This document shows, piece after piece, positions 8,701-18,260 of a DNA stretch of 64,000 bases. The notes below the pieces were generated by a model. That model was not told the DNA's origin. It did no database searches and saw nothing but the letters and a program-made list of their open reading frames with translations. This stretch comes from Arabiibacter massiliensis. GTDB taxonomy: Bacteria; Actinomycetota; Coriobacteriia; Coriobacteriales; Eggerthellaceae. Position 1 is the stretch's first letter, and every line of letters begins with the position of its first letter. Location of the stretch: assembly GCF_900169505.1 (NCBI RefSeq), contig NZ_LT827021.1, positions 2,232,001 through 2,296,000 on the forward strand, given 5' to 3'. A program made the translations under genes and the position numbers.

Positions 8701-10434
8701 TTACTTTCCCGGCCCGGTGACGGTGAAGCTGCCCTCGTCGAGCGTGATGTCCGTGTCGGTCTTGAAATACTTGATGGACGCGCTGCCGCCGGCGGGGATC
8801 GAGTCCAGCACCACGCGCCGGCCGGCGTTCGAGCGGTCGTCGTACAGGGGGCTGCTCTCGTCCGAGACGACGTCGACGGCGTTCGCGGCGATGGTCACCT
8901 TGCCCGTTCCCGCAGTGCCCGCCGTCACCACCACCTCGGCGTAGCTGCCGTGGTCTTTCACGTGGTAGCCGAACGGCCGCTGGTTCATCACGTGCACGTG
9001 GATGGTCAGCGTCTTGCTCGCCTTGCCCGGCACGTCGAAATGCTCGTTCTCGCGGTAGACGTTCACGTTGATGTCCATGACGGTTCCGTCGGGCACCTCT
9101 GCGATGCTCGGGATGCTGAACGTCACGTAATGGGGGATGTTGTTGTCCTTCTCGTCGAAGGGGTAGGCGTAGGCGCCGCTGTCCGGCTCCACCTCCTGGC
9201 CGTTGTGCTTGACGCCGTTGATGACGATGTGCGCATCGGCCGCGATGCGGTAGTACAGGTTCTCGTTCGCCAACGTAAGGTTGTTGTACCAGTTCTCGAG
9301 GGTGAATACGATGCCCTGGCCCTGCCTGTTCACCTCGTCGCGGTAGACGTAGAGGTCGGCCTCGGTCTCGTAGTCGGCGATGATGTTGGAGGTGAACACC
9401 ACGTTCTCGCTCGCGCCCGGCCAGATGCCGTCGCCGTAGCCGTAGACGGGGCGGCAGAGCTTCTCGCTCGTGGTGGTGCGCGCGGTCACGCGGTACTCGT
9501 CGCCCACCGCGATGCCGGAGAGGTAGGACGCCGCCGTCTTGTCGGCCTTGAGCTGCACGAGGTCGATGGAGTAGGTGGCCTTCTTGCCCGACTCGCCGCT
9601 CAGCTCGACGAAGCCCACCTCCGGCCCGACGACGCCGTTCTCGACGATGTGCGCCACTACGCTGTCGGCCGTGCCCCGTTGCAGCATGAGCTTGATCTGC
9701 TGCCCGGAATCGGCCGGCTTCTCGCCTTCCGCCAGCGCCTTCTCGATGGTGACGAGCGTGACGAGCTTGTCCGCCTTGAGCTTGTCCGAGAGCAGGTTGG
9801 GGTCGGTCACGCCGAGCTTCGGGCTGCGGCCGGCCGATACGACGGGCGCCTCGAGCGCCACGCTGTCGAGGTTGGCCGCGGCCGCGCCGCCGTAGTAGCC
9901 GACGATGGGGTCGTGGTTGCGGCGGGTTGTGCGATCGCGCACGTTGCCGCCGCCTTCGTAGAAGGTGTTGAGCTCGGTCTGCCCGCCCTCGGTGTAGAAC
10001 ACGCCGTACACCGTGGCCGTGTCGTAGCGGTACTCGACGATGTAGTCGCCGCCCCACACCTCGGCCTCGATGCTGCCGGCGGGCAGGATGCCGTTCTGTT
10101 GCGCGAACTGGGCGCTCACATAATAGTAGAGGTCGTCGTCGTTCTCCGTCTTGCGGCCGTCGTCGGTGCGCGGGGCGGTGGGCTTCTGCGCGGGCGCGGT
10201 GGTGTACGTCTGCTTGCCCTCCATCCACTCGCCGGACGCCTGCAAGTCGGCGATGCCGTTCTGTGCGGCCACGTAGATGGATTTCGCGGCGTTGTCGTAC
10301 TCGGTGAGCGTGAGGTCACGCACGTAGTTGAACACGGCGATGCCCGTGAGGCCCATGAGAATGGCGAGGATGGCCACCACGGTCAGCAGCTCGGCCATGG
10401 TGAATCCCTCGGTATGCTTTCCTCGCGCGGCCAT
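8701..10434 (-). CDS. Large type IV prepilin
   Basis: 577 residues. The N-terminus MAARGKHTEGFTMAELLTVV is a textbook prepilin: basic leader, cleavage after Gly10, Phe +1, Glu +5, then a hydrophobic helix (AILAILMGLTGIAVFNYV). The mature part is three to four times longer than ordinary type IV pilins (about 150-200 residues). It looks mainly beta-rich with Ig-like stretches (for example DGTVMDINVNVYRENEHF). It is the first gene of the operon, so it may be the major pilin or an initiating tip pilin carrying a large head domain. The start at 10434 has GAGG about 6 bases upstream. Confidence 0.8.
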   Translation of the reverse strand: MAARGKHTEGFTMAELLTVVAILAILMGLTGIAVFNYVRDLTLTEYDNAAKSIYVAAQNGIADLQASGEWMEGKQTYTTAPAQKPTAPRTDDGRKTENDDDLYYYVSAQFAQQNGILPAGSIEAEVWGGDYIVEYRYDTATVYGVFYTEGGQTELNTFYEGGGNVRDRTTRRNHDPIVGYYGGAAAANLDSVALEAPVVSAGRSPKLGVTDPNLLSDKLKADKLVTLVTIEKALAEGEKPADSGQQIKLMLQRGTADSVVAHIVENGVVGPEVGFVELSGESGKKATYSIDLVQLKADKTAASYLSGIAVGDEYRVTARTTTSEKLCRPVYGYGDGIWPGASENVVFTSNIIADYETEADLYVYRDEVNRQGQGIVFTLENWYNNLTLANENLYYRIAADAHIVINGVKHNGQEVEPDSGAYAYPFDEKDNNIPHYVTFSIPSIAEVPDGTVMDINVNVYRENEHFDVPGKASKTLTIHVHVMNQRPFGYHVKDHGSYAEVVVTAGTAGTGKVTIAANAVDVVSDESSPLYDDRSNAGRRVVLDSIPAGGSASIKYFKTDTDITLDEGSFTVTGPGK

Positions 10435-10506
10435 GGCCCTCGTTTGACCTCGTTTCTGCCCGTCCGAGCCTCATTCAGCCTGAACCACTATCTTACCATT
10501 CTCCGA

Positions 10507-10533
10507 GTGACAAAGGGACGGGGGTAATGTCAC
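10507..10533. repeat. GTGACAAAGGGACGGGG-type palindromic repeat, copy 1
   Basis: GTGACAAAGGGACGGGG followed by a spacer and TGTCAC, so the ends are inverted (GTGACA/TGTCAC). Related copies occur at 19735-19789 and 25651-25694. It lies upstream of the pilus operon, about 70-100 bases from its first start codon, where it might supply part of the promoter. Confidence 0.6.
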
Positions 10534-10538
10534 GTTGA

Positions 10539-10549
10539 GGGGGGGGGGG
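10539..10549. repeat. Homopolymeric G tract (11 G)
   Basis: Eleven consecutive G between the pilus operon promoter region and the 3' end of the radical SAM gene (stop at 10558). Tracts of this length are prone to slippage. It is outside any coding region. Confidence 0.8.
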
Positions 10550-10557
10550 CAGTGCCG

Positions 10558-11892
10558 CTATTCGCCGAAGATGAGTTCGCGTTCTTCGCCGACGAGAGCG
10601 GCGCGGGCTTGGTCGCGCAGGTTGTTCACGCCGATGAAGAACTGGCGCATCATCACCACCATGAGGTAGCGGCCCTTCGGCGTGAGCGTGAGCTCGTCGG
10701 GCGTGTCGCGGTCGAACGCGCCCGAGGCCTTCATGAAGGCCATCTCCACGGGAAGGCCCGCCTCCACCGTGCAGCCGAAGTCGCGCTCCCACGCGCGCTT
10801 GTCCAGGCGCAGGCCGAACAGCTGCATCATGAAGCGGTAGCGCATGCGGTCGCGCTTGCTGAACGTGGTCTTGCCCATGAGCGACATGCGGTCGTTCTCG
10901 ATGGCCTTGTTGTAGTCGTTCACCGAGAACGTGTTCACGTACAGGCTGTTGCCGAGGTACGTGATGCCGCCCGAGCCGATGGCCGGGTACTCCTCGTAGT
11001 CCACCACGTACTCGTCGATCATGGCGCGAGAGGAGTCGGCGGATCCGCTCTTCACAGCGCTCCGCGCGTCACTGATTTTGTTGAACGTCCAGGCGCTGCC
11101 GAACTCGAAGAGGGGGTCGTCGCCGCCGGCGAGCACCTGGGAGATGATCTCGTAGAAGCGCCGCTCGCGCGAGTAGTCCACGCGCCCGACGGTGCGGGCG
11201 AGCGAACGCGCCACGCTGGGCGAGGCCATGAGCGGGTAGAACGTGGTCTGGCTCGTGCCGCTTTCCACCACGCGCTCGATGTCCGAGAACAGCACCTCCT
11301 CGGTCTGCGCCGGGAAGTTGAAGATCATGTCCACGTTGAGCGAGGTGAAGTACGGGCTGGCCTCGCCGATGCGCTCGAGCGTCTCCCGGCCGCTGCCGTA
11401 CTTGTCGTAGCGGTCCATCTGCTTGAGCAAATCGTCGTCGAAGCTCTGCACGCCCACGGAGAGGCGGTCCACGCGGCCCTGCAGCTTGTCCAGGTAGGCG
11501 GGGATGAGGTGGTTCGGGTTCGTCTCGCTCGACACCTCCTTGATGGAGAACTCCTCCTTGGCAAGGTCGATGGTGTCGCACAGCTCGTCGATCATGATGG
11601 TGGGCGTGCCGCCGCCCACGTACAGGCTGTCGAAGTCGTAGCCCAGGTCCTTCAGCATGTACATTTCCTTGCGCATGTTGGCGAAGTAGGGCCGCGCGCG
11701 CTCCTCCGCGAACGGGAAGCGGTTGAACGAGCAGTACGGGCACAGCCGCTCGCAGAACGGCACGTGCATGTAGAGCATGTAGCGCTGGCCGGGCGTGGGC
11801 GCGGGGACGCGCGCCTCATCGGTGGGCTTCAGGCGCAGGTAGTTGTTCGTGCATTGGCGGACGACCGCCGTGAGCATACGTTCTGACAGCAT
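10558..11892 (-). CDS. HemN-family radical SAM protein
   Basis: 444 residues beginning MLSERMLTAVVRQCTNNYLR. The segment YMHVPFCERLCPYCSFNRF carries the CxxxCxxC cluster motif of radical SAM enzymes in the form seen in HemN/HemW/ChuW relatives. YVGGGTPT and SVGVQSFDD follow, both typical of that family. The C-terminal half matches the HemN-like region only loosely, so it could be a coproporphyrinogen dehydrogenase, a HemW-like haem chaperone or a haem-degrading ChuW/HutW relative. The ATG shares one base with the purD stop (TAATG), with GGAG just upstream, so it is co-transcribed and probably coupled with purD. Confidence 0.8.
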   Translation of the reverse strand: MLSERMLTAVVRQCTNNYLRLKPTDEARVPAPTPGQRYMLYMHVPFCERLCPYCSFNRFPFAEERARPYFANMRKEMYMLKDLGYDFDSLYVGGGTPTIMIDELCDTIDLAKEEFSIKEVSSETNPNHLIPAYLDKLQGRVDRLSVGVQSFDDDLLKQMDRYDKYGSGRETLERIGEASPYFTSLNVDMIFNFPAQTEEVLFSDIERVVESGTSQTTFYPLMASPSVARSLARTVGRVDYSRERRFYEIISQVLAGGDDPLFEFGSAWTFNKISDARSAVKSGSADSSRAMIDEYVVDYEEYPAIGSGGITYLGNSLYVNTFSVNDYNKAIENDRMSLMGKTTFSKRDRMRYRFMMQLFGLRLDKRAWERDFGCTVEAGLPVEMAFMKASGAFDRDTPDELTLTPKGRYLMVVMMRQFFIGVNNLRDQARAALVGEERELIFGE

Positions 11893-13184
11893 TATTCTCC
11901 CCACGCGCTGCGGCCGGCGGCGGCGCGCTTGCCGATGTCGGAGCGGTACTGCTTGCCCTCGAAGTTGATGAGGTCGCACGCCTCGTAGGCTTTCTCGCGC
12001 GCCTCGTCGAACGACTCGCCGAGCGCCACCACGTTGAGCACGCGCCCGCCGGCGGTGACCAGCTCGTCGTCGATGTTCCTGGTCGTGCCGGCATGGAACA
12101 CCGTGACGCCCTCGATCTCCTCGGCCTCGTCGATGCCGAGGATCACCTTGCCCTTCTCGTAGGCGCCGGGGTAGCCTTCGCTCGCCAGCACCACGCACAC
12201 GGCCCAGTGCTCGGACCAGCGCAGCGTGATGTCGTCGGGACGGCCCTCGGCCACGGCCATCATGATGTCCACGAGGTCGGACTCGAGGCGCGGCAGCACC
12301 ACCTGCGTTTCGGGATCGCCGAAGCGCGCGTTGAACTCGAGCATCTTCGGGCCCTCGGGCGTCAGCATGAAGCCGCCGTACAGCACGCCGCGGTAGTCGT
12401 GCGCGAAGTCGTCGTCAGTGGCCGCGGCGGCGCGCTCCATGATCTCGTACATCGCGGACAGCTCGTCCGGGGTGACGATGGGCACCGGCGAGTACACGCC
12501 CATGCCGCCCGTGTTAGGGCCGCGGTCGCCGTCGAAGGCGCGCTTGTGGTCCTGCGCGGTGGCCATGCAGTGGGCCGCGCCTCCGCTCACGAACGCGAGC
12601 AGCGAGCACTCGGGGCCGGTGAGGCACTCCTCCACCACCACGGTGGAGCCCGCCTCGCCGAACGCGCCGTCGAAGCAGTCGCGCAGCGCCTCCTCGGCGT
12701 CGGCCTCCGTCTCGGCCACGACGACGCCCTTGCCCGCGGCCAGGCCGTCGGCCTTCACCACGATGGGCGCGCCCAGCTCGCGCACGTAGGCGAGCGCCGG
12801 CTCGAGCTGGGTGAAGCTCGCGTAGCGCGCGGTGGGGATGCCGTGGGCGTCCATGAACTCCTTGCTGAACGTCTTGCTGCCCTCGAGCTGCGCGCCTTCC
12901 GCGTCGGGGCCGAACACGGCCACGCCCGCCTCGCGCAGCACGTCGGCCACGCCCGCCACGAGCGGGGCCTCCGGGCCGATGACCACGAGGTCGACGTCGT
13001 TCTCCTCCGCGAACGCCAGCACCGCGCGGCCGTCCTCCACGTCGAGGCCGCTCACGTTGCGCGCGATCTCGGCCGTGCCGCCGTTGCCCGGCGCCACGAA
13101 CAAATTGTCGGTGCGCGGCGACTTCGCCAGCGCCCACGCGATGGCGTGCTCGCGGCCGCCGCCGCCCAAGACCAGGATGTTCAT
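11892..13184 (-). CDS. purD: Phosphoribosylamine-glycine ligase
   Basis: 430 residues. It catalyses ATP-dependent joining of glycine to phosphoribosylamine in purine synthesis. The sequence begins MNILVLGGGGREHAIAWALA, the family hallmark, followed by VIGPEAPLVAGVAD and an ATP-grasp core (IVVKADGLAAGKGVVVA; GFMLTPEGPKMLEFNARFGD). The start at 13184 is chosen for that conserved beginning and an AAAGGA site 6-7 bases upstream; a start five codons earlier is open but unlikely. It follows purA on the same strand, with a gap that holds two parS sites. Confidence 0.97.
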   Translation of the reverse strand: MNILVLGGGGREHAIAWALAKSPRTDNLFVAPGNGGTAEIARNVSGLDVEDGRAVLAFAEENDVDLVVIGPEAPLVAGVADVLREAGVAVFGPDAEGAQLEGSKTFSKEFMDAHGIPTARYASFTQLEPALAYVRELGAPIVVKADGLAAGKGVVVAETEADAEEALRDCFDGAFGEAGSTVVVEECLTGPECSLLAFVSGGAAHCMATAQDHKRAFDGDRGPNTGGMGVYSPVPIVTPDELSAMYEIMERAAAATDDDFAHDYRGVLYGGFMLTPEGPKMLEFNARFGDPETQVVLPRLESDLVDIMMAVAEGRPDDITLRWSEHWAVCVVLASEGYPGAYEKGKVILGIDEAEEIEGVTVFHAGTTRNIDDELVTAGGRVLNVVALGESFDEAREKAYEACDLINFEGKQYRSDIGKRAAAGRSAWGE

Positions 13185-13208
13185 TGCCGTTCCTTTCAAA
13201 ACCCGCGT

Positions 13209-13224
13209 TGTTTCACGTGAAACA
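13209..13224. promoter_or_regulatory. parS site
   Basis: Perfect TGTTTCACGTGAAACA between purA and purD. It is 48 bp from the next site at 13257 and forms a parS-spacer-parS cassette with it. Confidence 0.9.
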
Positions 13225-13256
13225 TGTGTCGTAATGTCGTGCGATAAGGGAACAAA

Positions 13257-13272
13257 TGTTTCACGTGAAACA
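13257..13272. promoter_or_regulatory. parS site
   Basis: Perfect 16-mer, second half of the purA-purD cassette. The 32-bp spacer (13225-13256) resembles the spacer at 33557-33588. Confidence 0.9.
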
Positions 13273-13296
13273 TCCGCTCCCGCCTACGGCTCCGCG

Positions 13297-14661
<1,365 letters not shown>

Positions 14662-14687
14662 TCATAACAACTCCTGCATTATAGTAT

Positions 14688-14693
14688 AGTTCC
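14688..14693 (-). promoter_or_regulatory. Probable -10 element of purA
   Basis: TATAAT on the minus strand in a short AT-rich stretch, with an overlapping TATACT at 14693-14698. No convincing -35 is seen. The near-parS site at 14718 lies about 25 bases upstream. Confidence 0.45.
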
Positions 14694-14717
14694 GCCCCGC
14701 GCCCGCCCCTCCCCGAA

Positions 14718-14733
14718 TGTTCCACGTGAAACC
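14718..14733. promoter_or_regulatory. Degenerate parS-like site
   Basis: TGTTCCACGTGAAACC, two mismatches from the perfect parS, upstream of purA. Confidence 0.6.
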
Positions 14734-14757
14734 TTTTGTGGAAGGGGGCGTGACGCT

Positions 14758-16941
14758 TCACAGGTTGATCTCGGTGAGGGCGGGGGCGGCTTCGCGGAGG
14801 GCTTCTACGACCTCCTCGTGGCAGGTGAAGAGGATGACCTGGCGCACCTGGGCCAGCTCGGCCAGGGCGCGGGCGGCGCCGGCGCGGCGGACGGAGTCGA
14901 AGTTCACCAGGATGTCATCGGCCAGGATGGGCACGGCGCGCCCCACGTTCTCCGCGGTCATCAGAAGCGCGATGCGCAGCGCCAGGTAGAGCTGCTGGCA
15001 CGTGCCCAGCGACAGATGCGCCGGCTCGCGGGTGGTCTTCACCGCGTCGGTCACCTGCAAACGACCGTCCGGCGACATGGCCACCTTCGTCCACCTTCCC
15101 TCCGTCATGAGCGCGATCAGGCGGCTGGCCTGGCAGTACACCTCGGGCTGGCTCTTGGACTCCCACGCCCCGATGGCCGCCTCCAGCATGCGGCGGGCCA
15201 GCAGCAGGCGCGCGTAGTCGCGGGCGCTCTCGTCCAGGCGAGTGCGCACCTGCTCGTAGCGCAGCTTCAGCTCGTCGAAGTCGCGGGCCAGCACGGCGCG
15301 CGACAGCTCGTGCTTCAGCTCGCCGTAGCGGCGGTTGAGTCCCTCGCTCGCCTCCAGCAGGCCGGCGCGCTGCTGGGCCTTCTGGTCGATGACGGCCTCG
15401 ATGGCCTCCACGGTGCGCTCGCTGCGCAAATCGATGCGCTCGAACAGGCGGCGGCGCTGGCGGCAGGCCGAGGAGAGGCGCTCCTCGAGCGCGGAGCGGC
15501 GCGAGGCGAGCGCCTGCTGGCGCTGCTGGAACAGGCTGGCCTCGGTGCGCGCGTCCTTCGCCTCGTCGAGCAGCGCCCGCGAGCGGCGCAGCGACCCCTG
15601 CGCCTCGGCGAGCCCCGCCCCGTCCAGCTGCACGCGGGCGCGCTCGCGGAAGGCGTCGCGGCCCTCGACGCACGCCTCCAGCTTCTTCTTGTCCTGCAGC
15701 ATCACCCAGTGCGCGTCCTGCTTGCGCGCCTCCTTCGCGTCGGCCGCCTTGTCGGGGCGGAACAGCATGACGAGCGCGGCGAGCGCGAGCATCACCGCGA
15801 ACACCAGCAGGCCCACGCCGAGCGCGGTGAACGACAGGCTCTTGATGTCCCGCCCGTGGACGAGCAGGGGCACGCCCGCCAGCACGAACACGAGCGGCAG
15901 CGCGATGGACAGCCCCACCTGCACGCTGCGCTGGCGCCGCGAGCGCTCGAGGGCCGCGTGCTCGTCCTCCGTCTCGAGCAGCGCCTCGTAGGCCGCCTTC
16001 GACGTGGCGAAGTTGTCCTGGGCGAGGTCGACGGCGTGCTCGCATTTCGCCTCGTCGACGGCGAGCGACTCTATCTGGTCGCGCAGCGCGCGGTCCTCGG
16101 AGGCGTTCAGCAGCATGAGCGAGGGGGCGTCGCCGGCGTGCAGGCGGTGCTCGGCCGCGAGCGCTTCCTCCTCGGCGCGCAGGGCCTCGATCTGTTCCTC
16201 GAGCTCGTCGATCTCGCGGTCGAGCTTCTCGGCGTTCGAGCGCTGGGCTGTGAGCGTCTCGATGGAGCCGTTGAGGTCGTCGAGGCGCGCCAGGAGCTCC
16301 TCGCGCTGCGGGATCAGGTCGCGGAACTCCTTGTCCTCCCGCTTGTACCGCTCCGCCTCGTCGGCGGCCCGCGCCACCTGCGCGCGCAGTTCGTCCTGCT
16401 CGGCCACGAGGCGCACGAGCGAGCGCTCCGCCCCTGCGGCGCGCGAGGTGTAGGCGGCCAGCTGCTCCTGCACCTGCGCGAGCGCTCGCGCGGGCGAGGC
16501 CCCCGTGCCCGACCCGGCGGTGAGCAGCTTCGCCGTGACGTCGGTGGTGTTGCGCAGGCTGCGAAGCTCGTCGCTGGTGAGCGAGAACATGGTCTGGAAC
16601 GTCTCTTTGTCGATGTCGGCCACGAGCGCGGCGTCGCCCGCGAGCCCCTCGCTGTTGCGGGCGCGCGAGAGCTCCTCCTCGCGGCGGCCGCCCTCCTCGT
16701 CGTCTGCGGCGAAGAACAGCGACCCCGCGCGCTCGGCGTTGGCCGGCCGGTACGTGTTGCGCGCGCTGCGGGCGTCCTCCCAGCCGAACAACACGCCGCC
16801 CACGAACGACGCGAGCGTGGTCTTGCCGGCCTCGTTGCGGCCGTACACCACGTTGAGGCCCGGCCCGAACGGCCCGACGGCCAGGTTGGAGAACGCGCCG
16901 AAGCTCTGGATCTTGATATGCTCGAGGAACGGTCTGCTCAT
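14758..16941 (-). CDS. AAA/SMC-like ATPase, YhaN/SbcC family
   Basis: 727 residues beginning MSRPFLEHIKIQSFGAFSNL. Walker A is at GRNEAGKTT (about 32-40). Long coiled-coil regions rich in Glu/Arg/Leu flank a hydrophobic pair near the middle (VGLSIALPLVFVLAGVPLLV and a second helix), as in YhaN proteins. The C-terminus has the signature-like LSLGTCQQLYLALRIALLM and Walker B-like PILADDILVNFD. It probably acts with the preceding nuclease in processing DNA ends. The start at 16941 overlaps the stop of that gene as ATGA. Confidence 0.85.
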   Translation of the reverse strand: MSRPFLEHIKIQSFGAFSNLAVGPFGPGLNVVYGRNEAGKTTLASFVGGVLFGWEDARSARNTYRPANAERAGSLFFAADDEEGGRREEELSRARNSEGLAGDAALVADIDKETFQTMFSLTSDELRSLRNTTDVTAKLLTAGSGTGASPARALAQVQEQLAAYTSRAAGAERSLVRLVAEQDELRAQVARAADEAERYKREDKEFRDLIPQREELLARLDDLNGSIETLTAQRSNAEKLDREIDELEEQIEALRAEEEALAAEHRLHAGDAPSLMLLNASEDRALRDQIESLAVDEAKCEHAVDLAQDNFATSKAAYEALLETEDEHAALERSRRQRSVQVGLSIALPLVFVLAGVPLLVHGRDIKSLSFTALGVGLLVFAVMLALAALVMLFRPDKAADAKEARKQDAHWVMLQDKKKLEACVEGRDAFRERARVQLDGAGLAEAQGSLRRSRALLDEAKDARTEASLFQQRQQALASRRSALEERLSSACRQRRRLFERIDLRSERTVEAIEAVIDQKAQQRAGLLEASEGLNRRYGELKHELSRAVLARDFDELKLRYEQVRTRLDESARDYARLLLARRMLEAAIGAWESKSQPEVYCQASRLIALMTEGRWTKVAMSPDGRLQVTDAVKTTREPAHLSLGTCQQLYLALRIALLMTAENVGRAVPILADDILVNFDSVRRAGAARALAELAQVRQVILFTCHEEVVEALREAAPALTEINL

Positions 16942-18224
16942 CGGTCGTCCCCCTGGGAGAGCAGGTCGAGCACGAGGTTCTCCGCCTCCTCGGCCAGCTG
17001 GCCCACGATGCGCGAGCAGCCGCTCGGCAGCGGCACGCCCCGCGTGAGGAACTCGTCCTGCAAAAAGCCCACCTGCTCGTCCGCGTCGCCGCGCTGCGCT
17101 TCGGCCACCTGCAGCAGCACTGCCGGGAACAGGCCTTCCGCGCGCAGCGCCTCCTTGTCGCGCGGCATGACCGTGGCGTCGACGAGGGCGTCGCAGAAGA
17201 ACTCGGAGTACGAGTCGTTCACATGGCGGCGCAGCTCGAACACCACGTCGGGCCGCTCGAGCAGGGGGTGGAGCGGCGTGGCCCCCTCGAGCGCGATGCG
17301 CACCACCATCTCCTCGCACTGGGCCTTGCCGTTCACGCGGAACAGCTCGCGCATGATCTTGTCCGAGACGTCGGGCAGATTGCCGCAGTCGGACACGTCC
17401 ACGCGCATGCGCTGCCACACGACGCTGGCCGTGGGGATGAACTCCACCTCGTTGGGCTCGCCCTCGGCGAGGGTCACCAGCAGCGCGCCGCGCTCGCCCG
17501 TCTCCTTGATGTCGCGCCCCTGGATGCAGCCCGAGAACACGAGCTGGGGATCCTCCATGGATGGGTAGGCGTACTTCATGTGGATGTGCCCGAGCGCCCA
17601 GTAGTCCATGCCCGCGCGCAGGAGGACGGCCGGGTCGACCGGCGCCTTCACGGGATCGAGGTTGAGGCCGGTGTGCAGCACGCCCACGCCGAAGGGCGCC
17701 TCGTCGGCATGGGGGTGGTCCTGCGTGAGCGCGGACACCGCCGCCGCGCGCGTGACCCCTTCGGCGATGCACTCGTCGGCGGGCCAGGTCTGGTTGTAGT
17801 AGCCGCGGCCGCCCACCAGGCACAGCGGCTCGCCGTCGCGCTCGTACAGCGCGAAGCCGGGGCGGTTGCCCGGCAGCATGCGCGCGTTGGGCGGCAGCGA
17901 GAAGAAGTCATGCTGCCAGGAGGTGTACGGGTCGTGGTTGCCGGTGACCAGGTAGGCGGGGATGCCCGCCGCCTCCAAGCGCTCGAGCCCGCGGAAGAAG
18001 TGCTGGTAGTCGCCGTAGGAGGGGCGCGCGGAGTCGAAGATGTCGCCGGCGATCACCACGAAGTCCACCTCGCGGGCGAGCGCCGCGTCGATCACGCGGT
18101 CGTAGGCCTCGCCGATGGCGGACAGCAGCCGGTTCGCCCACGCGTCGGACAGCGCGCGCAGGCCGCGGAAGGGCGCGCCGAGATGGAGGTCGGCGGCGTG
18201 GATGAATGTCAGGCGTTTGGCCAT
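16938..18224 (-). CDS. SbcD/YhaO-like metallophosphoesterase nuclease
   Basis: 428 residues. The calcineurin-like phosphoesterase motifs are clear: FIHAADLHLG (D-x-H), VVIAGDIFD (GD), YLVTGNHD (GNHD) and ALGHIHMK (GHxH). This is the layout of SbcD/Mre11/YhaO, an Mn-dependent DNA nuclease. The gene is translationally coupled to the SMC-like ATPase that follows, which supports an SbcCD-type complex. It starts 36 bp downstream of dnaB on the same strand. Confidence 0.9.
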   Translation of the reverse strand: MAKRLTFIHAADLHLGAPFRGLRALSDAWANRLLSAIGEAYDRVIDAALAREVDFVVIAGDIFDSARPSYGDYQHFFRGLERLEAAGIPAYLVTGNHDPYTSWQHDFFSLPPNARMLPGNRPGFALYERDGEPLCLVGGRGYYNQTWPADECIAEGVTRAAAVSALTQDHPHADEAPFGVGVLHTGLNLDPVKAPVDPAVLLRAGMDYWALGHIHMKYAYPSMEDPQLVFSGCIQGRDIKETGERGALLVTLAEGEPNEVEFIPTASVVWQRMRVDVSDCGNLPDVSDKIMRELFRVNGKAQCEEMVVRIALEGATPLHPLLERPDVVFELRRHVNDSYSEFFCDALVDATVMPRDKEALRAEGLFPAVLLQVAEAQRGDADEQVGFLQDEFLTRGVPLPSGCSRIVGQLAEEAENLVLDLLSQGDDR

Positions 18225-18260
18225 GCTCCCAGTGTAGCGCGAAAACGCTCAACAGGGGCT

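Noticed and set aside
3201..8720. A 1839-codon open frame opposite the giant repeat protein
   Set aside because: It is antisense to a gene with a signal peptide and recognisable repeats; its product is His/Val/Arg-rich and has no motif. GC-rich codons keep the opposite frame open.
12093..13220. 375-codon frame opposite purD
   Set aside because: Antisense shadow of a clear purD gene, with His/Ala/Arg-rich composition.
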